Source: Pedobacter roseus
Lineage (GTDB): Bacteria; Bacteroidota; Bacteroidia; Sphingobacteriales; Sphingobacteriaceae
DNA length: 64,000 bases
Direction of reading: 5' to 3'
Assembly (NCBI RefSeq): GCF_014395225.1
Contig: NZ_CP060723.1
Location: 5,828,001 to 5,892,000, forward strand
Within the stretch, counting starts at the first letter, position 1, and each line of letters starts with the position of its first letter. This document shows positions 16,932 to 25,618 of this stretch, one piece after another. The position numbers were made by a program, and so were the translations under genes. Under the pieces are notes generated by a model. It made no database searches. It was given only the letters and a program-made list of their open reading frames with translations, and had not been told where the DNA came from.

Positions 16932-18812
16932 TTATTTCGCTTCCCAAACATTGTCTTTCGGCGTAGCATCTACATAAATGCCGTTGTCCAAACTAATTGA
17001 AGTTATTTTTTTTGTGGTGTTAACCGTAATATTAACTTCTTTCTGGTTTGCTTTCCACACCGCTGGAGTTTGGTGGATGGTATCAGCTTTTCCATCAGTA
17101 TAAGTGACTACCACATCAAACGGAATAGCAAAACCACCAACATTTTTAACAGCTACTGTCGATTTTCCTTTTGCAGGCGTTACTTTGGTAATCGATAAAT
17201 CAAGATAGTTGTTGGTAAAGAACCAGTTTTGGAAAAACCAGTTCAGGTTCTGTCCGGCACCGGCATTCATTGAGTTAAAATAATCCCATGGAATAGGATG
17301 TTTACCATTCCAGTTGGTCATATAAGTATGTAATGCTTTCTTGAATAAGTCATCTCCCAACATATCTTTTAATGCCAGATAAGACAACGAAGCCTTACCA
17401 TAAGAGTTATTTCCATAACCAGCACCCGAAACCTGATCAGACATTGAAATCACTGGTTGGTCTTCTTCCGCAGATTTATCGTTAATGTATTGATCAACTC
17501 TAAATTTCTTGTAAAAATCATCAGCAGCCTGTTTGCCATGCTCGGCAATGCCAATTAAATATTCGAATGTAGTGGCCCAACCTTCGTCCATATAGGCGTA
17601 ACGGGTTTCGTTAATACCCATGTAGAAGGGAAAGTAAGTATGTGCCACTTCATGATCCTGAACCAACTGTGCAAAAACAGGGTCACCAAACTGAGAATCG
17701 TTTACCATCATCGGGTATTCCATATCGGCAAAACCCTGAAAAGCAATTGTTTTTACATAAGGGTAGGGGATGCCAGGCCAATTGTTCGAGAACCAGTCTA
17801 AAGCATTCAAATTGTATTTAACCGAGTTCACAAAATCTTTTCCGGTTGTTGGATTATATGCCGCCTGGGCGCTTGATCTTCTGTTGGTTTTTTTATCTAC
17901 AATTACACTTGCGCCATCCCAAACATAGTGGTTGCTTAGGGCAAAAGTAACATCGGTAATGTGGTTTACGGCAAATTTCCAGGTGTTCCAGTCTTTTTGC
18001 TGGGTTACTTTACCATCCTTCATTTCCTGCTCGGTAGCAATGTGGATCACCTCATCACCATTATACGATTTTTTTAAACGGGCAGAAATTTCTGGCTGTA
18101 AAACCTCATCTGGATTTAAGAAATCGCCTGTGGCATAGACCACATAGTTTTTAGGTGCTTTAACCGAGAATTCGTAATCGTTAAAATCGTTATAAAACTC
18201 AGCTCTATCGGTATGTGGAATGCGGTCCCAGCCGTTATAATCGTCGTAAACTGAAATGCGGGGATAACTGTAAGCCACAAAGAAAGAGTTTTGATCAATC
18301 TGCCCTTCGCGGCCACTTTCTTTTGATAAAGGGTAATCCCATTCAATTTTAACCGTAATTTTCGATTTTGGACCTAACGGTTTTTTCAATTTTACATTGC
18401 CAACTGTTCCCCAGTTTTTGCTGTCAACCTTGTAGGTTTCTCCATCTATCGAAAAAGAACTAATGTTTAACCCGGTGCTTAAAAAATCTTCGCTCACTGC
18501 GCCATTTCTTGGAGAAGTTGGTTTATGCAGGTTATTTACGAATCGGATGGCCAGGTTTCTTAAGGTATCGGAACTGTTGTTGCTGTACAAAATTTCTTCC
18601 TTACCGCTTACCACTTTGGTGTCGGCATCTACCTTGATATCCATGTTGTACTTGCCATGGTTCTGCCAGTAATTGGGCCCGGGTTTCCCACTCATAGCAC
18701 GTGTGCCTTTAGCATAAGCAGCTTTGATATTCCGGGGCATGTAGAGCTCCTGGGCCGAAGCCATATACCCACCCAAACTAAGAAGCAGGGTGATAGAAAA
18801 TAACTTTTTCAT
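16932..18812 (-). CDS. Secreted M1 family (gluzincin) metallopeptidase
   Basis: A 626-residue zinc peptidase with a signal peptide (cleavage near ASA-QE, residue 20). The zinc site is HEVAH (387-391) with the third ligand E410 nineteen residues on (DEGWATTFE), exactly the M1 spacing. The exopeptidase GAMEN motif is degenerate (FADMEYP, about 361-367), seen in several Bacteroidota M1 homologues. It is probably a periplasmic or exported aminopeptidase-like enzyme. The C-terminal 110 residues are a beta domain. Confidence 0.92.
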   Translation of the reverse strand: MKKLFSITLLLSLGGYMASAQELYMPRNIKAAYAKGTRAMSGKPGPNYWQNHGKYNMDIKVDADTKVVSGKEEILYSNNSSDTLRNLAIRFVNNLHKPTSPRNGAVSEDFLSTGLNISSFSIDGETYKVDSKNWGTVGNVKLKKPLGPKSKITVKIEWDYPLSKESGREGQIDQNSFFVAYSYPRISVYDDYNGWDRIPHTDRAEFYNDFNDYEFSVKAPKNYVVYATGDFLNPDEVLQPEISARLKKSYNGDEVIHIATEQEMKDGKVTQQKDWNTWKFAVNHITDVTFALSNHYVWDGASVIVDKKTNRRSSAQAAYNPTTGKDFVNSVKYNLNALDWFSNNWPGIPYPYVKTIAFQGFADMEYPMMVNDSQFGDPVFAQLVQDHEVAHTYFPFYMGINETRYAYMDEGWATTFEYLIGIAEHGKQAADDFYKKFRVDQYINDKSAEEDQPVISMSDQVSGAGYGNNSYGKASLSYLALKDMLGDDLFKKALHTYMTNWNGKHPIPWDYFNSMNAGAGQNLNWFFQNWFFTNNYLDLSITKVTPAKGKSTVAVKNVGGFAIPFDVVVTYTDGKADTIHQTPAVWKANQKEVNITVNTTKKITSISLDNGIYVDATPKDNVWEAK

Positions 18813-18845
18813 TTTTTAAGAATAATTTAAGCTAAATTAAAACTA

Positions 18846-18902
18846 ATGATTGAATTAGAAAATGATTGAATGATAGATTTTTGAATGAGTTTATGATTGA
18901 AT
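18846..18902. repeat. Four phased TTGAAT repeats, period about 16
   Basis: TTGAAT occurs at 18850, 18866, 18881 and 18897, three times as ATGATTGAAT. The spacing (16, 15, 16) suggests a decayed tandem repeat upstream of the M1 peptidase gene. Confidence 0.6.
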
Positions 18903-18996
18903 GTTACGTTTTTGGTGATTCTTACCTGTCATATAAACCGATTGATGTAAAAAAGAGATCCTGAAATCTAAAAATCCGTTAAATCTTAATCTTTTA

Positions 18997-19028
18997 TTTG
19001 CTTTTGTAATTTCCACATTTTATCTTCG
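18997..19028 (+). promoter_or_regulatory. Predicted greA promoter
   Basis: TTTG (18997-19000), 20 bases, then TATCTTCG (19021-19028, seven of eight to TAnnTTTG). The predicted start near 19034 puts an intrinsic terminator inside the leader. Confidence 0.5.
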
Positions 19029-19040
19029 TTATAATTGAAG

Positions 19041-19085
19041 CAAGACTATGTAGCAAACCAACTATATAGTCTTGTTTGTTTTTTA
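19041..19085 (+). terminator. Intrinsic terminator within the greA leader
   Basis: Bases 19041-19053 pair with 19062-19074 over 13 positions (one G-U pair; CAAGACTAT against ATAGTCTTG at the base), with an 8-base loop, followed by TTTGTTTTTT. No plus-strand gene lies upstream closer than 16877, and that gene has its own terminator, so this stem must act on the greA leader transcript. Confidence 0.75.
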
Positions 19086-19112
19086 TAGCGTTTGAATAAA
19101 ATTAATAGAGCA

Positions 19113-19586
19113 ATGACAGAGGTAACATACTACACCCAAGAGGGGTTGGATAAATTGAAAGAGGAGGTACATTATCTAACTACCACCGGTCGTCAGCTTA
19201 TATCTAAAGCAATTGCAGAAGCAAGGGATAAAGGTGATTTATCGGAGAATGCAGAATACGATGCCGCAAAAGAGGCGCAGGGTTTGCATGAAGCTAAAAT
19301 TTCAAAATTAAAGAATACGTTGGCAAATGCACGTTTAATTGATGAGTCGAAATTGGATTTATCAAAAGTATTGGCATTGTCTATCGTGAAAATAAAAAAT
19401 GTTAAAAACGGTGCAACCATGACTTACCAATTGGTGGCAGAAACAGAAGCCGATTTAAAAACCGGAAAAATTTCTGTTAAATCGCCAATTGCGCAAGGTT
19501 TATTGGGAAAATCGGTAGGCGAGTTTGCCGAAATTGAAGTGCCTGCAGGTAAAATGCAGTTTGAAGTTTTAGAGATTTCGAGATAA
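19113..19586 (+). CDS. greA: Transcription elongation factor GreA
   Basis: A 157-residue GreA. The N-terminal coiled-coil domain carries the family signature (ARDKGDLSENAEYDAAKEAQ) with the acidic tip residues that coordinate magnesium in the polymerase secondary channel. The C-terminal FKBP-like domain includes SPIAQGLLGKSVGE. It rescues backtracked RNA polymerase by stimulating transcript cleavage. The start at 19113 (MTEVTYYTQEG) matches family N-termini; a TTG seven codons upstream is not needed. A HIT gene follows, separated by 89 bases. Confidence 0.95.
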   Translation: MTEVTYYTQEGLDKLKEEVHYLTTTGRQLISKAIAEARDKGDLSENAEYDAAKEAQGLHEAKISKLKNTLANARLIDESKLDLSKVLALSIVKIKNVKNGATMTYQLVAETEADLKTGKISVKSPIAQGLLGKSVGEFAEIEVPAGKMQFEVLEISR

Positions 19587-19675
19587 GCGAATAGCGTTTG
19601 GCGATTAGTGTAAATTGATCGCTTATCACCAAACGCTTTGCGCAAATCACCTTCCACCTTTTAACCTTCCACCTT

Positions 19676-20074
19676 ATGACTATCTTTTCAAAAATCGTTG
19701 CAGGCGAAATCCCTGCGCATGTTGTAGCCGAAACTGTAGAATATTTAGCTTTTTTAGATGTTCAGCCTTTAACGGCAGGGCATGTTCTGGTAATCCCTAA
19801 AATTGAAACCGACTATATCTTCGATATGGACGAAGATCTGTATGTTGGTCTCTGGATGTTTGCTAAAATTGTAGCCAAAGGTGTAAAAATTGCTTTTCCT
19901 TGTAAAAAAGTTGGTGTTTCGGTAATCGGATTGGAAGTTCCGCATGCACACATTCATTTAATACCAATGAATAGTGTAAGCGATATGAACTTTAGTAAAG
20001 AAAAATTAAAGCCAACAACCGAGGAGTTGGCAGAGGCTGCTGAGAAAATTAAGCAAGCCTTATTAGCAGTATAA
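19676..20074 (+). CDS. HIT family (HINT-like) nucleotide-binding hydrolase
   Basis: A 132-residue histidine triad protein with the complete motif HAHIHLIP (H90, H92, H94) and the N-terminal IFSKIVAGEIPAHVV of the HINT branch. Such proteins hydrolyse adenosine phosphoramidates or AMP-lysine type substrates. It follows greA on the same strand. Confidence 0.93.
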   Translation: MTIFSKIVAGEIPAHVVAETVEYLAFLDVQPLTAGHVLVIPKIETDYIFDMDEDLYVGLWMFAKIVAKGVKIAFPCKKVGVSVIGLEVPHAHIHLIPMNSVSDMNFSKEKLKPTTEELAEAAEKIKQALLAV

Positions 20075-20078
20075 AAAA

Positions 20079-20104
20079 AGGCCGGCTGATACCATCAGCC
20101 GACC
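20079..20104 (-). terminator. Intrinsic terminator of the Lipoprotein_15-type gene
   Basis: CGGCTGAT and ATCAGCCG form an 8-base stem with a 3-base loop; on the minus strand it is followed by GGCC and seven T. Confidence 0.8.
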
Positions 20105-20130
20105 ATTCTACCCGCCTAACCCAAGTATTT

Positions 20131-20994
20131 TTATTGTGCCGGAGCAACTGTCGCATTTAGCTGCAATACCGGCCAAACCGATCCTGGCGTTTTTCCAACC
20201 AGGAAACCTTTATTATCACCCCTGTTTGTATCTGGTGCATAATAATACAAAGGCCATCCTTTATAGGTTAACTGTTTTTTGCTAATTGTTGCTACAGTAA
20301 TTACCCCGATATCGGTTTTTGTTACAGCCGAAGGCACATTAAGTATTTCAGATTCATAAACCGGCCATATCCCTTCCTGAGCTGTACCTTTTGTATAGGT
20401 ATTAACCCCATTTTTATCTGGTGCGAAAGCATATAAAGTACGCCCTCTATTATCAGTTAAGTAAATGGTTTTGCCATCTCCAACAGCATAAGTGCTGGTG
20501 TAATTGATGCTGTTTCCAGTTAGCTGTGCATTAGCCAGCATTAACGAATAATCGGGTTTGGCCACAAACCAGATTCCACCAACGCCATCGCCCTTGGTAT
20601 CGCCTTTCGCAACATCGCCCGCAAAGTAGTAAAGTGGGTAACCACGATAAGTACTTTGTTTACTGCCATCGGCGCGGGTAACTTCACCAACTTCGGCTTT
20701 GTTCAGGTTTAAATCTGTACTGGCATCGGCAGAATAATAAAGTGGCCAGGTGGTTTCGCAACCATTGATACAGGTTGGCGTACCAGCAGCATCAGATGAG
20801 AAAAAGTACAAAGTTTTACCGTCTTTATCAGTTAATACTGATCCAAATTTAGCATCAGTTGCCAGTTGGATTCCTTTGTTATTATTAACGACAGGCGGAG
20901 TTGTGGGATCTTCCGAACTATTTTTCTTGCAGCCTGTAAATACCATGGCTAAACATATTAGCGCCAATAGATTCTTTTTTAAGTAGATTAGCAT
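20131..20994 (-). CDS. Lipoprotein with two secreted-repeat (Lipoprotein_15-like) domains
   Basis: A 287-residue lipoprotein: lipobox FTGC with lipidated C22, then a threonine/proline linker. Two similar domains follow (GKTLYFFSSDAAGTPTCINGCETTWPLYY and TLYAFAPDKNGVNTYTKGTAQEGIWPVYE; each ends with a GxPLYYxAxDxxxGDxxG motif, YPLYYFAGDVAKGD and WPLYYYAPDTNRGD). This is the short secreted repeat of unknown function seen in many bacteria (PF03640). Two cysteines in the first domain (CINGC) may form a disulfide. Molecular function is unknown. Confidence 0.85.
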   Translation of the reverse strand: MLIYLKKNLLALICLAMVFTGCKKNSSEDPTTPPVVNNNKGIQLATDAKFGSVLTDKDGKTLYFFSSDAAGTPTCINGCETTWPLYYSADASTDLNLNKAEVGEVTRADGSKQSTYRGYPLYYFAGDVAKGDTKGDGVGGIWFVAKPDYSLMLANAQLTGNSINYTSTYAVGDGKTIYLTDNRGRTLYAFAPDKNGVNTYTKGTAQEGIWPVYESEILNVPSAVTKTDIGVITVATISKKQLTYKGWPLYYYAPDTNRGDNKGFLVGKTPGSVWPVLQLNATVAPAQ

Positions 20995-21183
20995 AAGATT
21001 TTTGTTTTAGTTTAACTTTAATAAAAATTGATATGCCGCTATTACGCCGCCAAGTTGTAAATGGTTGCTTGTAGAATGGATATTTTTGACCAAAACGAAC
21101 GAAATAAAATTTTTTAAAAAAAATAAATTTTTAAGGCAACCTTTTGTTATCCCTTGCCGTAATGTTTGTTGAAAGGAGAACTT

Positions 21184-21807
21184 GTGACCGCTAACCGCGA
21201 TAGTGAAGAAATTATACAAAAGTATATCCAGGGCTGCATTAGAAATGAAAGAGATAGTCAAAAAGCGCTATACAAGCATTTCTATAGCTTTGCTATGGGT
21301 ATATGTTTACGTTATGCACACGACCGGTTAGATGCTGCAGGGATACTGAACGATGGATTTTTTAAAGCCTTTAAAAATATAGCCAAATATGAAAATTCTA
21401 AGGCATTTATGCCCTGGCTCGGACGGATTATAACCAATACCGCTATCGATTATTACCGGGCCAATCTAAAATTTGCTGATCATCTGGATATCCAGGAGCA
21501 CGAAAATATTGCTCAGGTGAGTTCGGTGTACGATAAATTGGCCTATAACGATCTGCTGGCATTGGTACAGGCGCTAAGTCCTGCCTACCGAACGGTTTTT
21601 AACCTTTTTGCTATAGATGGTTATAACCATGAGGAAATTGCCGAAATGTTGGGTATATCTATCGGAACATCAAAGTCTAACCTGTTTAAGGCCAGGCAAA
21701 AATTACAGGAAATGTTAAAAGCTACTGATTCGAAAACTTACCAGGTGAGGAGTTCGGGCGTAGAAAAAAACCTTTTACATATAAGGTTAAACACAAACAT
21801 GCAATGA
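21184..21807 (+). CDS. ECF-type RNA polymerase sigma factor
   Basis: A 207-residue sigma-70 family factor: region 2 (AGILNDGFFKAFKNIAKYENSKAFMPWLGRIITNTAIDYYR) and region 4 (LSPAYRTVFNLFAIDGYNHEEIAEMLGISIGTSKSNLFKARQKL). The start is taken as GTG at 21184 because AAGGAG (21173-21178) lies 5 bases upstream, a good Shine-Dalgarno site that is unusual for Bacteroidota; TTG codons further upstream would place this site inside the gene. Its stop overlaps the next gene by four bases (ATGA), marking that protein as its likely regulator. Confidence 0.9.
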   Translation: MTANRDSEEIIQKYIQGCIRNERDSQKALYKHFYSFAMGICLRYAHDRLDAAGILNDGFFKAFKNIAKYENSKAFMPWLGRIITNTAIDYYRANLKFADHLDIQEHENIAQVSSVYDKLAYNDLLALVQALSPAYRTVFNLFAIDGYNHEEIAEMLGISIGTSKSNLFKARQKLQEMLKATDSKTYQVRSSGVEKNLLHIRLNTNMQ

Positions 21808-22985
21808 AAGAGGGAAAAGATATAGATAAATTATTTAAGGATGGATTGGGAAACCCCGACCTGCCTTTTAATGATTTAGAATGGGATAATCTGGAGGAAA
21901 GATTGCATCCAACTCCGAAAAGGAGGGTTGTGCCTTTGTTTTGGCTAACCGCTGCAGCCGGAATAGCAGCAATGTTACTGATCGTATTTTTATTGGTAAA
22001 GCCATCAAATAATAAAACAGACGTTAAGGCGGTGCTAAAAACCGATAGGGAGAATCAGCATAATAATAAACAAAATAATTCAGGAAATTTAACCGGGTTA
22101 CCAACAAAACAGATTGATCCTGTTGTAAATACGGATTCAAATTCATTGGCTGTAAACCAACAAAATATTGAAACAGGTAAATCAGTTCAAAAGCGTATTA
22201 CTGATGTAAATGTAGAAATTGGTCAAAAAGCCATCGAAACTGCAGGTAATAATTCCAATTTGTTAGCCAATGTGCAGTTTAAGCCAGATTTAAGTTCTAA
22301 AATCGATCCTGTTGAGCTTAAAGATCAAAAATTGGCTGCTCATGTTGCCGTAGGTAAGTCCGAGCGGATTAAACCACCGGTTTTGAAACAAAAATCACGG
22401 TTTGTACTGAGTATTTTAGCCGCACCAGATTTAACAGGTGTTCAAAAATCAGGTACAAGCAATTTAAGCGGCGGTTTTGGAGTAGAGGCCACTTATATGA
22501 TAACCAAAAAGTTGAGCATAACCACAGGAGCATCCTATGCCAAGAAAATTTACGATTCGGATTTTAGTTTATACAATCCCAATACGAGTTATATTTTTAA
22601 AATAGCCCCATCAAATATCCACGCCAATTGCGATGTAATTGATATTCCTTTAAATGTAAATTATAAGGTTTTTGGCAATAGCAGAAATTCGATTTCGGTG
22701 AGTACCGGGCTTTCGAGTTACCTGATGTTAAAGGAAAAATACAGCTATTCTTATACAGGAGATTATAAAGGCCCTCAAGATTTTGAAATTAAGGGTCAAA
22801 ATCAACATTATTTAGGCATAGCGAATGTTGGGGTAGAGTTTCAGCATAAGATAAACAATAATTTAAGCATCAGCGCCAAACCTTTTATGAAAATCCCTTT
22901 AACCGACATTGGTTATGGCAATTCAAAGCTATCCTCAACAGGTGTAGCGGTTTCGGTAAATATGAATTTATTTAAGAAAAATTAA
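21804..22985 (+). CDS. Inner-membrane-anchored protein with C-terminal outer-membrane beta-barrel domain, candidate anti-sigma partner
   Basis: A 393-residue protein coupled to the ECF sigma gene by an ATGA overlap. Order: cytosolic N-terminus (about 1-45, KDIDKLFKDGLGNPDLPFNDLEWDNLEERL), one membrane helix (about 46-66, LFWLTAAAGIAAMLLIVFLLV), a long Asn/Gln-rich periplasmic linker (about 67-190), and a C-terminal beta-barrel-like domain (about 195-393, with alternating strands such as GFGVEATYMITKKLSITTGASYAKK, ending in NMNLFKKN). The layout suggests a protein spanning the envelope that holds the sigma factor at the inner membrane; the anti-sigma role is inferred from position. It overlaps the convergent pirin gene by four bases. 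Confidence 0.8.
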   Translation: MKEGKDIDKLFKDGLGNPDLPFNDLEWDNLEERLHPTPKRRVVPLFWLTAAAGIAAMLLIVFLLVKPSNNKTDVKAVLKTDRENQHNNKQNNSGNLTGLPTKQIDPVVNTDSNSLAVNQQNIETGKSVQKRITDVNVEIGQKAIETAGNNSNLLANVQFKPDLSSKIDPVELKDQKLAAHVAVGKSERIKPPVLKQKSRFVLSILAAPDLTGVQKSGTSNLSGGFGVEATYMITKKLSITTGASYAKKIYDSDFSLYNPNTSYIFKIAPSNIHANCDVIDIPLNVNYKVFGNSRNSISVSTGLSSYLMLKEKYSYSYTGDYKGPQDFEIKGQNQHYLGIANVGVEFQHKINNNLSISAKPFMKIPLTDIGYGNSKLSSTGVAVSVNMNLFKKN

Positions 22986-23872
22986 TGTTTAATATTCTTA
23001 ATTGGGTCGGGTAAAGGCACAAAACCTGTTTCTCCAGGCACAGGTTTAAAGCTTTGTTCCAGCCACTTTTGCTTTGCCTTCTCGATAAGTTCTCTATCCG
23101 AAGCTACAAAATTCCAGTAAATAAAGCGCTCTTCAGGAAAAGGCTCGCCGCCGAAAATGTAAACCGTGGTATTGGCGTGCATGGTAAATTCGCAGAGTTT
23201 GGCATCGTTGGCAATTAAAATCTGGCGGGGCTCGAAAATATGTCCGTCGCTTTCTATAGCACCTTCCAAAATATACAGGGCACTTTCTCCGAAAAGATAA
23301 TCGCCAATATTTACTTTCTGGCGGTCAGTGCTTTTTAACTCTAAAAAATACAGCGGACTATAAACGGGCACGGGTGATTTTTGTCCGAAAGCTTCACCAG
23401 CAATTAATTTAATGGCAACGCCATCTTGTTCCCATGCGGGGATATCGGCACCCTCTACATGAAAAAATTCCGGTTCCATTTGCTCCAGTGCTTTGGGCAA
23501 AGCTACCCAGATTTGTAAACCATGCAGCATTTTATCGGTATGACGAAGGTATTCTGGCGTTCTTTCAGAGTGTACGATGCCACTGCCTGATGTCATCCAG
23601 TTTACCTGGCCTGGTTTGATGACTACATCAGACCCCAGGCTATCTTTATGGGTAATTTCTCCTTCGAACAAAAAGGTTAAGGTAGAAAGTCCGATATGTG
23701 GATGTGGCGGAACATCGAGATTTTCGTGATCGCTCATCGCTGCGGGCCCCATGTGGTCGATAAAAGAAAAAGGACCAACCATGCGTTTCTCTCTGAAAGG
23801 CAAAAGCCTGCCAACCATAAAATTGCCAATGTTTGCTGGCCTTTCCTCGATAATCAGTTTAATATTCGACAT
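22982..23872 (-). CDS. Pirin family protein
   Basis: A 296-residue bicupin. The N-terminal cupin has the pirin metal ligands H57, H59 (HPHIGL), H101 and E103 (GIVHSE), and the family signature VGPFSFIDHMGP. Bacterial pirins are iron proteins, some with quercetin dioxygenase activity. The C-terminal Pirin_C domain (YSPLYFLELKS ... FIYWNFVASDRELIEKAKQKW) is complete. Confidence 0.93.
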   Translation of the reverse strand: MSNIKLIIEERPANIGNFMVGRLLPFREKRMVGPFSFIDHMGPAAMSDHENLDVPPHPHIGLSTLTFLFEGEITHKDSLGSDVVIKPGQVNWMTSGSGIVHSERTPEYLRHTDKMLHGLQIWVALPKALEQMEPEFFHVEGADIPAWEQDGVAIKLIAGEAFGQKSPVPVYSPLYFLELKSTDRQKVNIGDYLFGESALYILEGAIESDGHIFEPRQILIANDAKLCEFTMHANTTVYIFGGEPFPEERFIYWNFVASDRELIEKAKQKWLEQSFKPVPGETGFVPLPDPIKNIKH

Positions 23873-23942
23873 GTGGTGATCTGTTTTAATGAGGTGAATT
23901 TAAGGAAAAAGGGCGGGATTTAGGTTGAAATTTTCTTCATCA

Positions 23943-24104
23943 CGTCATCTCGACCGGAGCATCGCGGAGTGGAGAGATCTATCTAGATAGATTTCTCGAC
24001 TGCGTTGCACTCCGCTCGAAATGACGCCATGGGAGGGCGACGGTAAGGCTTCTTCCTTGAAAAACCAACTAACTCCGTGATTTCTGTGTTTTCCGTGGCA
24101 AAAA
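23943..24104. repeat. Two intergenic repeats
   Basis: A palindromic element runs from CGTCATCTCGACCGGAG (23943) to CTCGAAATGACG (ending 24026), with GATCTATCTAGATAGAT at its centre. A second fragment, CTCCGTGATTTCTGTG with TTTTCCGTGGC (about 24073-24100), belongs to the CACGGAGGC family. Confidence 0.65.
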
Positions 24105-24135
24105 ATGCTAATGTCAGGTAACATCAGACATCACA

Positions 24136-24170
24136 AACAAAAAAAGCATCCCTTTCGAGATGCTTTTAAA
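24136..24170 (-). terminator. Intrinsic terminator of the Old Yellow Enzyme operon
   Basis: AAAAGCATC pairs with GATGCTTTT across an 8-base loop; on the minus strand seven T follow. Confidence 0.85.
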
Positions 24171-24196
24171 CTTAAAAAGAAAAATAGGGATTTTTT

Positions 24197-25297
24197 TTAT
24201 ACTAACTGCATTAAAGCCTCTTTGCTAAAGCCTTTCAATTCCTCAGTGCGGTTATGTTTAATTTTTTCTACCCAGTTCGGATCTGCTAAAAGCGGACGGC
24301 CAACGGCAACCAAATCAAAATCGCCACGGTCCATTCTGCGCACCAATTCATCTAATGAGCTTGGTTGAGAACTCTGGCCAGCAAATGCACCAAAGAAATC
24401 GCCATCCAAACCAACAGATCCTACTGAAATGGTTGCTTTTCCGGTTACTTTTTTCGCCCAGCCTGCAAAGTTCAAATCAGAACCTTCAAACTCGGGCTCC
24501 CAGAAACGGCGTTGCGAGCAATGGAAAATATCAATACCGGCATCGGCCAATGGTGTTAACCACTGCTCCATTTCCTGCTCATTTTTAGCCAGTTTAAAGT
24601 CGTAAGCAGCAGGTTTAAATTGCGACAAACGGATAATTACCGCGAAATCTTCGCCAACTCTTTTGCGTACTTCTTTAATTACTTCCACACCAAAACGGGT
24701 ACGTTCGGCCAAAGTTTTACCGCCGTAAATGTCGGTACGGTTATTTGTACCTTCCCAGAAAAACTGATCGATTAAATATTGGTGGGCACCATGTATTTCA
24801 ACGGTATCGAAACCTAAAGCTTTTGCATCAGCAGCAGCCTGGCCAAAAGCGGCAATGGTATCGGCAATAGCAGCATCTGTCATAGGCACACCGTTTTCGA
24901 AACCTGGTTTGTTAAAGCTTGACGGACCTTCGAAAGGTGTTCTTGGCAACCAGCCTGATGCATGGTTTTCCATAATTCCCTGGTGCCAGATCTGTGGACC
25001 CATTTGCCCGCCAGCCTGGTGAACATCATTAATTACCTGCTGCCATCCTGCCAAAGCTTCGTTGCCATAAAAATGTGGAATGTTTGGATCTGCCGAAGAA
25101 GATGGGCGGTTAATTACCGTACCTTCTGATAAAATTAAACCTACTTCGCCAGCAGCTCTTTTTGCATAATAAGCTGCAACTTCGGGTGTTGGCACTCCAC
25201 CTGGAGAGAAAGATCTCGTCATTGGAGCCATTACTATTCTGTTTTTTGTATTTAATGTTTTAAGGCTAAAAGGCCTGAATAAACTATCTGTGTTCAT
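24197..25297 (-). CDS. Old Yellow Enzyme family NADH:flavin oxidoreductase
   Basis: A 366-residue FMN-dependent (beta/alpha)8 barrel. Family marks are the N-terminal FMN region (NRIVMAPMTRSFSPGG), EGTVINRPSSS, the HGAHQYLIDQFF active-site segment, NRTDIYGG and the C-terminal phosphate-binding AVGRPLLADPNW. It reduces activated alkenes such as enones, maleimides or nitro compounds. It is 14 bases downstream of an ArsR-type repressor gene in one operon, so induction by an electrophile or thiol-reactive signal is plausible. Confidence 0.93.
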   Translation of the reverse strand: MNTDSLFRPFSLKTLNTKNRIVMAPMTRSFSPGGVPTPEVAAYYAKRAAGEVGLILSEGTVINRPSSSADPNIPHFYGNEALAGWQQVINDVHQAGGQMGPQIWHQGIMENHASGWLPRTPFEGPSSFNKPGFENGVPMTDAAIADTIAAFGQAAADAKALGFDTVEIHGAHQYLIDQFFWEGTNNRTDIYGGKTLAERTRFGVEVIKEVRKRVGEDFAVIIRLSQFKPAAYDFKLAKNEQEMEQWLTPLADAGIDIFHCSQRRFWEPEFEGSDLNFAGWAKKVTGKATISVGSVGLDGDFFGAFAGQSSQPSSLDELVRRMDRGDFDLVAVGRPLLADPNWVEKIKHNRTEELKGFSKEALMQLV

Positions 25298-25311
25298 ATT
25301 ATTTTAACTAT

Positions 25312-25614
25312 TTATAATGCTTTATGGATGATTTCGCTTAATTTTTCCAAACCTTCTTTATTGCGTTTGTAATAAGTCCATTGCCCAACACGGGTGGAGC
25401 TGATTAATTCCGCACGCTGTAAAATAGAAAGGTATTCGGAGATGGTACTTTGTGATAAACCACTTTTAATCTGGATCTGCCCAACACAAACACCAACGTT
25501 TTCAAAATCGGCATTTGGCTGTTCCGGAAAATTAAGCTCGGGCTCTTTTAGCCAGCCTAAAATCTGTAAACGTGTTTTGTTCGAAAGGGCTTTAAATATT
25601 TCTACCTGATCCAT
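25312..25614 (-). CDS. ArsR family winged-helix repressor
   Basis: A 100-residue regulator with the ArsR helix-turn-helix (GLSQSTISEYLSILQRAELI) and a wing (RVGQWTYYKRN). Two residues upstream of the helix-turn-helix region is a CVGQIQIK segment with one cysteine, which could sense electrophiles rather than bind metal; no metal-binding pair such as ELCVC is seen. The start at 25614 (MDQVEIFKAL) is supported by a promoter and operator directly before it; the longer frame would run through that promoter. Confidence 0.9.
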   Translation of the reverse strand: MDQVEIFKALSNKTRLQILGWLKEPELNFPEQPNADFENVGVCVGQIQIKSGLSQSTISEYLSILQRAELISSTRVGQWTYYKRNKEGLEKLSEIIHKAL

Positions 25615-25618
25615 AACA

